From Smallanthus sonchifolius (lineage: Eukaryota; Streptophyta; Magnoliopsida; Asterales; Asteraceae), in the NCBI GenBank assembly GCA_023525975.1, contig CM042038.1, forward strand, positions 3,411,272 to 3,475,271: a stretch of DNA of 64,000 bases. The letters are read 5' to 3'. The notes below the pieces were generated by a model. That model was not told the DNA's origin. It did not search any database and saw nothing but the letters and a program-made list of their open reading frames with translations. The position numbers and the translations under genes are program-made. Positions 1 through 12,612 of this stretch are shown piece after piece. How positions within the stretch are numbered: the first letter of the stretch is position 1; each line of letters begins with the position of its first letter.

Positions 1-487
1 AATGAACTAAATTATTTTACATTTTTTTGTTTTTGATGTTATCAATTTTATCGTTAAATTATGTTTAGACTTCCGGTTAATTATTTTTTATAATTTTTTT
101 CCAGCCGGTTAAATAGTAAACAAAAGAACCTAGCCAGCATAGCTTCTTTAGTGTACATGCATGTGATATATCTGTTGGTTAGCAACTTGTGCATTAATCT
201 AAGAGGTTAATCATTTCTTATGAAGTGACCCACGTAAACACATAAAGGCCACAAATTATAATAATTTCATATATTATCAATATTTTGATTCTAATTCTGG
301 CCAAAGCTAGTCTTTCTTTAGATTTTTACTATTGTAATTAAATTTTAGAGTAAAATACATGGATGGTACCTGTGATTTATTAAAATTGTGGATTTGATCT
401 CTAACTTTTTAAAAGTACATAAATGGTTCATGTGGTTTGCAATTTGTAACGCATTGATTCCCTACCTAGTCCACCATGCCATTCACC
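1..487. other. AT-rich flank, no gene seen
   Basis: No coding signal is visible here. From about 348 the text starts with GAGTAAAATACATGG and resembles the outer end of a Mutator-like terminal repeat, but I could find no matching inverted partner. The last part (about 455-487) shares words such as CCTACCTAGTCCACC and ATTCACCCAC with the sequence after 1603, so the hAT element beside it sits in a small tandem duplication. Confidence 0.4.
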
Positions 488-495
488 CACACACT

Positions 496-1594
496 TAGAG
501 GTGCACAAAGGATCCGGATCCGAATCCGATCCGAAGGATTATCCGAAACCAGATCCGGCTAGAACCGGACATTTTGAAACCGGTTCGGACATTTTCAGAA
601 CCGACGAATCCAGAACCGGTTAGTGGGTTTTTTGTGAACCGGATAAAAATCGGACATTTTGGGACCGGTTTTTTTAGGACATTTTGGAACAGGTTATAAA
701 CGGTTCTAGCCGTTGGGGCAAAAAACCGGCTATATAGCCGTTATATGGCCTTTTTTTGTATTTTTTTGGTGTTTGAGGCTTGAAACTAAGTATAAATAGG
801 TATTGGGGGTATGAGTTAGTTCACAACAACATTCTAGCTCTCAAAACTCAAAAACACTCTCAAAACGCAAAAAAAAAAACGCCCACTTATACGCAAAAAA
901 AAACGCTCTCATGGATTCTGATTCCGCAAGCACTCAAAATTCGGTTGGTGGTTCTACTAGCGATGTCACGGTGGTGAGAGTACTTCCTTGCTCCCGAAAC
1001 CAAGAGATATGGGCTTATTTTGATTTATGCGAAACGTCGAACGGTTCGCAAAAGGCTCGTTGCAAACGTTGTGGTAAAATTTTGGGTGATGCGGGAAATA
1101 GCAGTTTGAGGAAACATATTGGTAGTCACGCAAAACATACTCAAGGTGAAGATCAAACTCAAATTGATAGGGATGTAGGAGTTTGGCAATACAATGTCGA
1201 AAGGGTTCGTGAGAGAATGTCACATTTCTTCATTCAAGAAGAATTGCCTTTCGATCACTTTGATAATATATATTTTGTGATTCAATTATGTTTTTTGTAA
1301 TTTTTTTGTACGAACTATTGTTAAATCATTTAAAAAAATATAAAAAATAAATAAAACATGTATTTTATAGTGTATCTTTGTTAATTTTTTAAAAAAAGAT
1401 TTTTTTAACCGGTTTTTTTTGTCCGGTCCGGTTCCATATATCCAGTCTGGTCCCAATAGTTCCAACTCTCCACTCCCTTAACCGGATCTGATCCGGAACC
1501 GGTTCCAATGTGTCCGGTTGTTGACAAAGTTTGACGGATCCGGCCCGGATCCGAACCTGATCCGGATAAAAAAAAACCCGTTTGTGCACCTCTA
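496..1594 (+). mobile_element. hAT-type DNA transposon, internally deleted
   Basis: A 1,099-bp element bounded by the perfect 14-bp inverted repeat TAGAGGTGCACAAA / TTTGTGCACCTCTA. Identical 8-bp copies of CACACACT lie on both sides (488-495 and 1595-1602), the target-site duplication length expected of hAT elements. Both subterminal regions are rich in GGATCCGG and ACCGGTTC words, which may be transposase binding sites. The interior holds the start of a transposase reading frame (911-1300) and nothing of the catalytic or dimerisation regions, so the element must depend on a protein supplied elsewhere. The perfect ends suggest a fairly recent insertion. Confidence 0.88.
911..1300 (+). pseudogene. 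N-terminal fragment of hAT transposase with BED zinc finger
   Basis: A 129-residue frame lying wholly inside the hAT element. Residues about 31-75 form a BED-type finger: an aromatic pair in WAYFDL, then Cys51-x2-Cys54 and His69-x3-His73. The following text, ending in EELPFDHFDN, is the segment that in plant RICESLEEPER/ZBED-type transposases leads into the catalytic domain, but here it runs into unrelated AT-rich sequence and a stop. The protein would bind DNA but could not cut it. An upstream frame from 780 overlaps the start and looks spurious. The ATG at 911 follows a run of A-rich leader and is the natural start. I infer an internal-deletion derivative. Expression is unknown. Confidence 0.7.
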
Positions 1595-1602
1595 CACACA
1601 CT

Positions 1603-4600
1603 CAATGCCATTCACCCACACTTAACCGAGTGTTACGTGCCCTACCTAGTCCACCACATTCACCCACGTCCATGCACTACATGACATGCAGTTATTAAGT
1701 TTTTCATATTATTTACTTATATGAACAATAACGCTTAAAAATCTATAATACTAAGGTAGCTTAGACTAAGACACACCTAAGATATTTTTTTGAACAACAA
1801 AGAATTTAAATATATAATCAATAGAAAACGGTTAGAAAAAACCTAACCAAATTCGAATAAAAAGTGTTACATATATAAAAGCGGATTTTTCATCCACTCG
1901 ACCCCTCCAATATTTATCTTACTATTACTATTATAAATCCAAATAAAAGAATAGTGGATAATAATCTCCAAAAACTGTTTCATTCCTGGAATTCTATATC
2001 ACCCAACATGTCGTTAAGAAACTAAGATTACTAGCCCACCTCGAAACTAGAGGCATACCTAGACATCAAAAAGCACTCCTAAACCTAAAGGCAACCTAAA
2101 ACTAAGTAGACACCATCACCTATGACTAAAGATAACCTAAATGAAGTGCAAGCTAGGGTAAATACAAAAAAACTAAGCGCGCGCGCCCTAAAAACCTTTA
2201 TTCGGCGTATGTAAAACTTCTATCACTGATCATATCCTCAGAGCGGTGCAGGTCTAGCAAATCCCTCCTAATCTGTACATCTGATCAGTCGTGGTCCCAT
2301 ACTCTACAAAAATAAACCACTTAATAACAATGCTAAGAATGAAAATTTAGAAAATTCTAATTTATTTTTTAAATAATTACTTCCTATTATAGTAGTAATT
2401 AGTCTAATGTTTTACTTCAAAGTTGAACTAATTAATCTGAAGTGTCTTAAAAATGTTTTTTTATTTTCTATTTAATATGAAATAGTATTACTAGTGATAA
2501 ATCTTCTAGAAAAATTGTATGAATTGAAGTTTCAACATTGTTTTTTTGTTTTATTTTATTTTTGAACAGCAACATTAGTTAGAACTGTTTTTTTTCTTAA
2601 AAGCGGTATCGATACATTTAATGAATAAAGTTTATCATAACTTACATATCGAGTTCTTTTTAAATCGGATGACCTATATATATCAAGAATGGACCCTTCC
2701 TTTTGATATGAATGCACAGAAAGATAAAGCTGATTATTGATTTTGTTTTTAGCTTCTCTTTCTGCTTGCCTTTATTAGTAATATTTGATTTGCTTATTAT
2801 TTTCTTACCCAAGAAAAGCTTGTTAATTAAATTGCCCAAAGATCACAAATTAAAGATATACCTAATTAAGGGTTTTAAGTTTTTAACTTTTAAGTCTAAC
2901 TTGTCAAGATTTTTCTTAATCAAATATGTAGGATTATGACTGACGTTGTAACATGACAAACAGTTTCTAGATCTTTACATTTAAATGTAGAAAATCTATA
3001 TGATTTTCGGCACTTGATTAAAATGGCAAACAAATTCAAATTAGCTAACTTTTTAGGACTTCATCAGGAAAATGAGAATATCTCAGACTCAAAAGTGAAC
3101 TTTTGAAAGAATGTAGATTTTATTTCTAGCAAAATATTCATTTAAATTATATAACGGAGACAATATATTCTTTTTTTTACATGTTCGCATTAGATTGCGA
3201 ACAGATTGTATATTTATTGCAGCGTTTTGAACACTCTTTCTACAACATTTATTTTATATTTCTCAACTTGCATGAAAGTTCAAATTAAGAACATTGAATG
3301 TAAGAATAATGTAAACGCGTCATGACTCAATTGGGCCGTTTTGGGGCGTTTCTTACATATAATATTCATAAACTAGGTTATATACTCATGTATTAATGAG
3401 GTTGTTTAATAGAAAAATGAAACCACGATAATATGTAAAAAATTTAAACTAATGTGTAAAACAAGAAATAAAGTTCTTTGTTTCCTTAATTAAGTAATAA
3501 TTAGAATTCAAATTTTATATTATCTTTTTTGAAAAATAAATACAATAACATAATTAAATTTCAAAATATAAACTTACTAAAAATAGGAAAAATTAAAAGA
3601 TTTTGGGGAGAAAAAAATATGATGATAACACGTGGCATTTTTTGAAATCATTTATTAGAATAAGGATGTGTGTTTTTATTTTTATTTTTATAATACATAT
3701 ACTAAAAAGGAAAGGTCTGATTTATTTAGGTTATATATAACCCAAAACTGTGTTGTTTTTTTAACTAATTTTGAAAGACTTAAGAAGTTTCTCTTCATTC
3801 GTTGTGAAATCACAATCATGGGATACCGTTATTCACCGTAGAATCTTAAATAGACTCTTAATTTTTTGTTACTAAATTTTGGTAGAATATATCTTAATAT
3901 AATAACAAAAATAATAATAATAATAATAATAATAATTAGAATAAGAATGTGATAAATCTAAGGTTTTTTTATTTTTTTATTTATCTCAAGGAGTTTTATT
4001 TTCGTAAAACTTTCTAGGTGGTGAATTATAAGCATTGTAAATGTCACATGGGCTTTCGTACCGGCCACTTCTATCTCAAATTATAAAAAATATATATATG
4101 TAGGTAATTTGAGTTTTAGATTGTTGATGATAGAGTTTGTAGCCTATCATTATGGATAATCACATATGGTATAAGAATAATAGGCGAAATTAAAAAAAAA
4201 ATTGGGCGAAAAGAGCCGTAATTTTATTATTTTCTTTGGGACCTGAAAAAACTTTAAATGATGGGGTTGCATTCAACCATACAGAAAAAACAGCCCAAAG
4301 TAAAGAGAGAATTATCGACTTCCTAATATAGTCGTGACTTAAACATAAAACTATTAGATTTTTAAGTGCCCATGTCTAATTATATATTAATTAAACAAGT
4401 GGTGAACATATATTGTTAACATTATTGAGTTTGAAACGAGATTGTGGACCTCTTAGAGTTCGGTTTATAGTAGTGATATTTAATCCTAGTCATTATCAAG
4501 AGCAGGTGTGGTGTCATTTGATATCCTGGTTGAATCGGTAAGTGTCGGTCCTAGGCTGCTATGTAATTGCATAGTTTTTGTTTTTCATCTTTGTTTTCTG

Positions 4601-7600
4601 GGTTTTTGATAAAAAAAACACTATACAATTACAAAGAAGATACAACACAATTTTAGCCTTATTAGGAATGATTGTTGGATTTGATTCAATAGCACCTGAA
4701 CATAATAAAGAATCAAATTGACATGACATTCACACAATGAATAGGAAATAATAAATTTATTACCGTATGAATCAAAATCAAAGTTATTAAAACGTCCGAG
4801 GATATTATGATGTTGTTTGGAATTGAGGTGTTTATGACTTATTGTTTTTTTTAAAAAGTCATTAAGTTAAAAAATTGTTTGACAAACACAAAAACATTTT
4901 TTTATTTTAGAATAATAATTATTATTGTTTATTTTTTTTATATTCGAACGATTAGCACATCAAAAAATAAAAGGTCCATCTACCTTCCGCATAATTCTAT
5001 TTATCATTGTATATAGAAATGACTTAAAACCGATACGAGTCAAAATTTAGTTTCCTTTTATAACCTTATAATACCTTATAAGATTATGAATATACCGTTA
5101 TAAAATTCTTATATTTTACTATGTTTCAATTTAAATTTTATTTAGAATTGAGCAACCACAACGTGCGGATATAACCAGCTGCTAATTGTTTATCTTGTTA
5201 AAAGTGGAAGCTCATGAACAATAACTTGATCCAATGGGCTTTTAACACGTGCATGTTTTTAGTTGGTTATTTATTTTTTCTTTATTTTCAAATTGTTGTG
5301 TTTACTTTTAAATGACGTGTTTTGCAAACTAAATCCAATGATATGATGGCTAGCCTCAATGGTCTGTGGACGGTGATCTCCTTCACAACTGACGGTGTTT
5401 TTAACTTATAGATTTATTTATTTTAGTTTTTTCTATTTCTTTTTTTTTCTCTTCTTTTAACTTTTTAAGTTATTATAATTGAATGTACTTTTGTTTTTCC
5501 ATATTCTAAATGTTTGATATGTTTTCAGGTAAATTTTATTCAAAACTTAGTCGCATCTAAGCGTGGACATAACCTGCTACTTTATTTTTATTTATCCTAG
5601 ATTTTGTTGCGGTAAAAGTTATAGAAAACACATATCTATTATGCTAAGTTGTTAGCTGTATCTCAATCAAATTTACCAGGTAATTTATAATTTTTTTAGA
5701 AATACCATTGCTAGTGAACCTGTGATTTTGCTTCGCCTAACATGTAAAGTTTATTTTCTATTTCCTTAAGAATGTGAAAAAAAACAAGATAAAAATATAA
5801 TAATTTTCTTAAATTGATATAAATTTATATTTCTTCTTTAACATATTTAAACACAAGTTATTAATGTTTATTTTCTTTTTACGTTGTTTCTCGTTATGAG
5901 GATGGTAATCGCTCATGTGTGGGATGAGATAGACGCTCGTAGAGATTATTCATCTTTATGCATGCTAATAAATTTATTTAGTAGTTAAATTTGCATAATT
6001 AATGTATACTTGATGTATATATGTTACACCTTAGTGCAAACAATAAAATTCTGGTTGAGAATGTGACTATTATCTAACGAAGTTGATATTTGACAGTGAT
6101 GTGACAATATCATAAATTCTTGAGAAAACTATGTTCTTGTTAAATCCCATTGAATTTGCCAAGAAAGGGATATTAATTCATATTTACAAAATGTTGAATT
6201 ATTCCCTTCTTTTTAGAGGAACACCAAAAGACGTTTATTGATGTTGTCGTTCAAGCAATCGTCAATGTGATTTAAGGATTTATAAAGGTTAATTTTAGTA
6301 CAAAATCTCCTAAAACTCTAGCTAGAGGAGATGCAAAGGTTTATCGTTCATTTGGCTTTCAAGTAGCTAGATTTAGAAAAGCTACCCTTAATTGGATAGA
6401 TTGGACAATCTAATCCACCTCCTCTTTAATTTTTTGCTAGTTGCGTTTTAATTTTTATATGTGTTTTGAAGAAATAATTATTCAGAATTTTTTTTATTTT
6501 AGATAACCTTGATTATTGTGACACAAGATATTACACATGTAGTATTTAAAGTTATATTTATATATATGACTTTGAACGAGTCTACTATTTTGATTTATCC
6601 ATGTGCGTAGATATGCTTCAAATTTTTTTAACTCTTCTTTAAGAATTATGGTCTCTTTCGATATGCAGTAGACATCTTAGACGAAACGCATTTAACAATA
6701 ACACTAATTTGTCGTTGAACTTTAGAAATTTCTTATTGGTCCAAACTTTTTAGATGATTCTTTATATATCTCTTCAAGATCTTAATTTATTTTCTTTGTA
6801 GTTTTCTTTATTTGCAACTAGAAAAACAATGGGTATTTTGTCCGTGATGAAGGGGAAGGAGGGCTAAACATAGAGTAAGATATTTGGCAACACATTATGA
6901 TAACAAGGCCTTCCGTAATCGGGTGTGATAACTAGGCTGAGATAGGCTAATGGGTGGCGGTGATCACAGATAATGGGCGAGAGAAAATGGTTTTTATATT
7001 TTTTCTATTTATTTCACTAATTATAATACTACACCTTACTTAAGTAACGATTAAGTAGTTATTACAAACTAAATCAACATCACTAACCTCTTACAGACCT
7101 TAATGTAATCACACCGTCTACGTGACAACACTTTTTCATCACTATCAGTAAGCCATTACGGTTACAGATGGTATAAATAATAAAGTTGAAAAAGTCTCAT
7201 ATTTTGAAGTAATCAAGATTAAGAGGCTGCAGTCACATAAATAATCAAGAAGGTGTTTCTTTTTATTATTTATTAACAATGGATAAAATACTCTCCAATC
7301 CAAATTGGTTCTTTGTTGATTTTAAAGTTTCATTTTTATTTTCCTACAATCTCTTATGATCGATATCCGGTGGCTGGTTCTTCTATTCCTTGTTTCCAGC
7401 CGGAATATGTATGGGAAAACCAAATTAAATTCCATGAACAGTTTAAAAGATTATCTTTGTGATTTAGAGAGATTATTTTTAAATTGAGATTCTAGAGTAG
7501 TTAACATCTGTATGACAATGAGAATCTTTTGATTTAGTTTTAAGTAAATTATAAAAAAAAAACAACCTTTGTATTTATACATATTTACATTTATAGACCT

Positions 7601-8810
7601 AAATCATCTTCTACATCATTTATGTACATGTTTGTTTTGTAACAAATTTCACCCTTTAACGTAACTGACATTAATCTAAAGACCTTAATATTCAATAATC
7701 TTATATTTAATCCTATTTTTTTAGGAGTATACGGCATTGTCATTTTCTTTAAATATAATAATATTGTTAAACACATTTAAATGTAAAAATGTACGTTAAA
7801 ATATTTTTATAACAAAAAAAATAAAAAAAAAAGTAGAAATAAGCCATAGTTGCCGACTCGTTCTTACAGAATGTGTATTTTATTTATTAGTAGAAAATTT
7901 GGATTACACCTAACAAAGTTTGGTGTGTCAAGCTTCTTAATCATAAAGTTAAAATGCAATAAATATACACCAAGACTAGAAGACTGCAAGTTGCGTGCAG
8001 ATATTTTATGGGTTTTATATGTTCCAAAATTAAAAGTGAGGCTAATTAAATTAACCTACTCTAAACATGTGGAAAAAAAGGAATCGTGTTTTTATTGTTT
8101 GGGAAAAAAACAACGGATTGTTATAAACTAAGCGGTTGTTCCATCATTTAACCTAATGTCACCACTTGTCAAAAGAATATCTTTAATGCTCTTATCCACT
8201 TGCAGCCTTCTTCATATAGAAACTAATTAATACACCTTCTCAACCAATGGGAATGTTTATGTGGGACCCAAGATTAAGACTCCACGAAAAGATTGGTAAA
8301 TAAATAAATAATAATTGCTAAGTGGTTGTCATTTTATTTCAAATCTATATCCACTAAAGAAATTAAAACTGTGCTATGGTACCATACAATTAAACCCTAC
8401 TTAAAAGGTGTAGCTAGTGGCTCCATTATTACACCAAGTGGCTTAATACTGGGTACCAAGCTAGTACATGGTTTTGCTTTGGGTTGACTTGGTGACTTTC
8501 GGACGTGTTTCATTCTTTCATTTAACTTCTTCCGTTCAGTAGTTTCCTGGAATTTGGAGAATAAGTTCAACACTTGATCAGATTCTCCTTAAGCATGCTT
8601 GCAGCCACAATTCGTCATGTCAATTTTCAATGATATATTTTGTTACAATTAGCTGATGATGAGAAAATTATTACCAATACAACACCAACTTAGCCTAGCT
8701 TTGGAATGAACAAATCGCTCATACTTCATTCACAAAAAACTTTGTATTTTTTTTAGTTGGCACAACCTGCAGCATTCTAACAAGGGATGAGTCACAGGAC
8801 CGTTCATTTT
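1603..8810. other. Long AT-rich intergenic stretch without a gene
   Basis: No frame in these 7 kb shows codon structure or a recognisable domain. The short frames at 2712-2939 and 7850-8131 are compositional. Near 1786 and 2553 there are T-runs followed by GAACA(A/G)CA, which resembles the reversed 3' tail of the LINE seen at 35.4-37.7 kb, so decayed minus-strand LINE tails are possible. A simple AAT repeat lies at 3911-3936. Otherwise I see nothing I can name. Confidence 0.5.
3911..3936. repeat. AAT trinucleotide microsatellite
   Basis: Uninterrupted ATA/AAT repeat of about eight to nine units. Confidence 0.9.
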
Positions 8811-8888
8811 GACGCCCCATATATGAAAACCGTTAATTAATTTGACGTCCCATATATGAAAACCATTCATTTGACGTCCCATATATGT
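8811..8888. repeat. Short tandem repeat at the end of a split palindromic element
   Basis: Three imperfect copies of a unit containing GACGYCCCATATATG, followed by AAAACC(A/G)TT in the first two copies. They lie immediately outside the first TATACGAGTCGTATA palindrome and probably belong to the same element. Confidence 0.7.
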
Positions 8889-9033
8889 CTATACGAGTCG
8901 TATAGGTACTTTTTCAGCCGACAGATACGCGGCGTCTAATATATGTCATTCATGTTCATTATATACGATTTGTATAAACATATACGAGTCGTATAGGTTA
9001 TAAATATGACCCGTGTAATATGAGTCGTATAGG
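8889..9033. repeat. Cluster of TATACGAGTCGTATA-type palindromes (left half of split element)
   Basis: The palindrome CTATACGAGTCGTATAG occurs at 8889-8905, with further copies or decayed copies at about 8961-8977, 8981-8997 and 9018-9033. The same words recur at 27,180-27,255 on the other side of the Gypsy array, which inserted later. They match in design the ATACG-NNN-CGTAT palindromes of the MULE locus at 46.5-52.8 kb, so I treat both as one element family. Confidence 0.7.
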
Positions 9034-9049
9034 TTACAAATAAAACCTG

Positions 9050-9300
9050 TATCCACTGCAGCCACCGACGCAACGCCCTCGTACGTGTTTAGGCCTGTCG
9101 CACCACCGGCAAACGTGTTGGCTGACCTTTCACGCGGGGTTGAGGAGATAGACGTGAGGTCACAGGAGATGCACGATTTGGCCCTGTTGGTGGATGTTAG
9201 GTAAAAGGAGACCCATACGATGATACGGTGGATGGTGCGGTTCATTAGAGATTATGGTGCCTCCGTGGGTATTCTGGTTCCAAATAGTTAGGATCTAGGT
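9050..9300 (+). pseudogene. Remnant resembling the C-terminal part of the ORF1-like gene at 47-48 kb
   Basis: In one forward frame the stretch reads a Pro-rich linker, then two predicted helical segments (around VEEIDVRSQEMHDLALL and MIRWMVRFIRDYG). A TAA at about 9200-9202 separates them, and a TAG follows. The arrangement, a helical tail rich in D/E/R next to palindromes, parallels the C-terminal part of the minus-strand gene at 47,044-48,382. The match is by layout and general character, not by strong residue identity, so this is tentative. Confidence 0.35.
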
Positions 9301-9993
9301 CACCCCAAGCCGTAGTTCTTTTGTATTTTTCTTTTGGTGTACAATTTTAACATTTTGATTTATATATCTTTTTGTTTTTCGTTTTGGTTTTTTATAGATT
9401 GTTGATGTTTGATAACTGGTTTTATGTTTGTTGACTAGAAAGACAGATAAACCTTAAAAACTCAAGATATACGTTGAAGAAACTATATAAAGGAATAGTC
9501 AAACTGAACTACAATTGTGTGAACATCAAGATGAATACACCGTGAATATTCATGGCACATATTTGCACGTCAAACAAACGAAAAAATACATTAATTTGTA
9601 GTATCACCAAACAAATCCGGAAAAGATATTAGTTTTCATCGTCATCGGATATAGGTAATTATAACTGTAAAATCCAGAAAAAAATAATTTTATTGTTTAA
9701 AAAAAATCAAAATAACAAAACTTTATCGTATCAACCTTCCACAGTGGAGGATGTAATGTATTTGTATCATCACCATACTTAAAGTAATCAACTGATCCTT
9801 CAAATATTATATCCACAAAGTGACACGGGATAATCGTTCAACGATCCCCGGTCGGCAACTCCTCCGTTCTTAGTATATATCTAACCACCAAGCAAGAAGA
9901 TTGCTTGTCTTAGCCTGAACACGCTATAAATTAAAACTATAATTATTAACATTTAAAATACATTAATACGACATGTATATATATGTTTTAAAA
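9301..9993. other. Interior of the split palindromic element, no gene named
   Basis: AT-rich sequence running up to the Gypsy insertion point. Removing the insertion (9,994-26,701 plus one TAAAA) joins it to 26,702 onward. Short minus-strand pieces with coding flavour can be read (for example around 9,720-9,830), but they are broken and I cannot assign them. Confidence 0.4.
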
Positions 9994-12169
9994 TGTAACA
10001 TCCCAAATAATAGAAAGTAAATAAAAAGGAAAAGAACAAGTGGGCTTGGCCCAGATTTCGGCCCATGGGCCGATATTAGAAGGAAACCCTTCTACATCTG
10101 CACACAGCCTCTCCCCATCCTCTCATTTGCGCAAGACTAGAAAGAGAAAGAGAGAGCTCAGTCTAGAGAGAGAAAGATCGGGATCAAGCTCAAAGTCTCG
10201 AAGATTTGTTGCTCACTACCTCTGGAGCATAAAGAAACAGGAAAGAAGCAGTAACAGGTAATCGCTATACCTAAATCTGAGTTTTTGTAACTTTCGGGTT
10301 AAAGGGTAAAAATCGAGTGAAGAGGTAGATTTTACGTGTGAAACTTGAAACAAACCACATATTTGGGTTCATGGGAAGTAAAGGAACGTTTCGAACGTAA
10401 AAAGTTCAAAGCTTGATCGATTAGAATAAATGGCCAGATCTAGGGTTTCTGTTTGGGGAAGATGACTGAGCCATCGAAACTACATAGTTTCGATAGACAA
10501 AGTATGACTCGAAACTACCGAGTTTCGATTGTAGCAGACCCATCGAAACTACATAGTTTCGATACAGACCCTAAACTTAAACTACTAAGATTTTACACAA
10601 GTCACCACTCGAAACTACATAGTTTCGATAGGCAAAGTATGACTCGAAACTACATAGTTTCGATAGACAAAAGTATAACTCGAAACTACATAGTTTCGAT
10701 AGACAAAGTATGACTCGAAACTACATAGTTTCGATAGGCAAAGTATGACTCGAAACTACCTAGTTTCGATAGAAAGGGTACGACTCGAAACTACGGGGTT
10801 TATACTTAGTAATGTCTAGTGTCATTTAGGAGCAATACCTTATGCATATAACTTTATTATACAGATCGTGAGTAACCCTAGTGACGCTCAGTGACCAATT
10901 GAGAGCATTTCTGAGACCACCCATCAGGTGAGTTCAAGATCCCTATTTTACTGTTTTAGGGTGGTGTGCATACTCAAGAATTAGACGTTTATAAATAAAT
11001 GTATATTATTTAATTAAACGTTTTGTAAGAAAGAAAGATAACGGTTGTTAAACCGAATGTTTTGACAGGAAGAAAGATAACGGTTGTTAAACCGAACGTT
11101 TTGAAAGAAAGAAAGAAAGAAGAATGGTTTATTTAACTATATGTTTTATAAACAAGAGAAAGAGAAGAAAGAATGGTTTACTTAACTATATGTTTTATAA
11201 ACGAAGAGAAGAATAATAAGTCAAATACATTGTCTAATCAGTAAGAGTATGCTTATACGACGAAAGACTTGGAGTAGTAGCGTAGTCCTAGAGGCTAGTG
11301 CTACTCTAAGCATAGTAGCAAGTCTTGAGGTAGTAGTATAGTCCTTGAGACTAGTGCTACCCGAAGCCGATGCTGCGTCATGGACAAGTCCATGATGTAC
11401 CATGAGAAAAATCGGGACAGTGCTCGGCAGGGCATTGTAACGAGGATGTTGCAACTGGTTAAGATGAGTAACGACGGTTACTCTAGCGGCGACAGTCGCT
11501 AAGAAAGAATGAAGAAGCCCGCTTGGGGGCACAGAAAGTCGGTTATCGGCCTTTGGACGTTGAGCCTTAGGGAACAATAACCGCGAGAAAGAGTTCCTTC
11601 GGGAAGTAAGAACGAAGAAGCCCGCTCGGGGGCACAGAACAGATTGTAGACATTAATGTATGACTTAAAGAAAAGAGTACAAAGTAAATACGTATGAATA
11701 TAGAAGAAGAAAGAAAGATTTTTATACGTATGTATTTTAAAGAAGGAAGACATATTTTAATGTGTATGTATTTAAAGAATAAAGAAAGATTTCATTGTAT
11801 TACGTGTATAATATAATACGTATATTTAAAAGGGAAAATCCTTTTTATATATATATAAAGCTAAAGAAAACTTGAACTCACCAGCGTTAGCTGACTATTT
11901 TAGTATGCACATCAGGTAGCAAAGGAAAGGAAAAGAAATGATGCCGCTCGAGGGCTTAGGAGTGAATGGCTGGATGGCTGCTGCTGATGAAGACTGACAT
12001 CCCCATTTGCTAGTTTTAGATTGTTGAACTATGTTTAAATTTTAAGTTTTAATTGACTCTGAATTTTGTAAAGACTTCCGCTGTTAGTTTAATGTTTGAT
12101 TCAAAGTTTAAGAACTATGTATATGCAATGTTTGCCAACTGTGAGAGGTACCCGGTTTGGGTTCTTTCA
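9994..12169 (+). repeat. Gypsy LTR 1 (5' end of array)
   Basis: Begins TGTAACATCCC and ends GGTTCTTTCA, followed after three bases by the primer site. It contains a hairpin array at 10472-10800 and a pair of conserved blocks seen in the other Gypsy LTRs of this window: GGTGGTGTGCATAC near 10960 and GAACTCACCAGCGTTAGCTG near 11875, followed by TTAGTATGCACATCAGG. Private differences from the other two LTRs include GAGCC (10468 region), ATCAG (11240 region) and GACAG (11490 region). Confidence 0.95.
10472..10800. repeat. Hairpin-repeat array in LTR 1
   Basis: About eight copies of TCGAAACTACATAGTTTCGA, a stem of 9-10 bp with a 2-base loop, most spaced by linkers of 12-13 bp such as TAGACAAAGTATGAC. 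One longer spacer interrupts the array after the third copy. The same array is present in LTR 2 (17740-18068) and LTR 3 (25004-25332). Confidence 0.9.
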
Positions 12170-12172
12170 AGT

Positions 12173-12186
12173 TGGTATCAGAGCCA
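12173..12186 (+). promoter_or_regulatory. Primer binding site, copy 1
   Basis: TGGTATCAGAGCCA, complementary to the 3' end of plant initiator-methionine tRNA, three bases downstream of the LTR end. It primes minus-strand DNA synthesis. Confidence 0.9.
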
Positions 12187-12612
12187 TAGTTTGAGAGATT
12201 CGGACATTCGCCAAAATGTCTGAACTTGAACTGAGAATGGGACAGAAGAATGGGATGTCAGTCAGAACAGCCAAGCCACGAAAGGAGAACAGTAAGGCCT
12301 TAGTAATTAGTGACTGTAGAAACAGTAAACAGTAAAGGGCCTTAGAATAGTAAGGTAGTCCATGTCCTAGTTTAGAAACATAGACACCAAATACCTTAGA
12401 ATAGAAAGTAGAGCGAAGGTGCCTTGATGTAGAAACTCTGGACTTGAGTACAAACGTCACTCTGACGGGGAATGTTCAGAACCCAGGAAGTAAAGTAAAT
12501 TAGTAATTTCATACCGGTCTCTGTAATTAGTAATTTACATTACTCAAGGTGTTCTAAATAATTACCTATCAGGATAACATGAGTATCTCCTTGTTCGCAT
12601 TGAGAAAACGTC

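Noticed and set aside
348..480. GAGTAAAATACATGGATGG start resembling a MULE terminal repeat
   Set aside because: No inverted partner or direct duplication found in the window, so an element cannot be defined.
966..1223. Minus-strand open frame across the hAT BED finger gene
   Set aside because: Shadow of the plus-strand frame, which carries a recognisable zinc finger.
6200..6440. Possible LINE tail read as LNWIDW
   Set aside because: Too short and broken to support.
7850..8131. 93-residue open frame
   Set aside because: No domain, biased composition and AT-rich surroundings. Probably chance.
9690..9900. Possible Ulp1-type protease remnant on the minus strand of the split element
   Set aside because: Only a few suggestive residues in shifting frames. 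No catalytic motif can be placed.
10453..10713. Repeated SKLHSFDRQSMTRNY-type peptide in the LTRs
   Set aside because: Translation of the hairpin tandem repeat, not a protein.
10472..10800. Hairpin array considered as a CRISPR-like array
   Set aside because: Spacers are near-identical linkers, the context is a plant LTR, and there are no cas genes.
11221..11753. Minus-strand frames repeated in all three LTRs
   Set aside because: They lie within LTR regulatory sequence on the opposite strand and show no protein family character.
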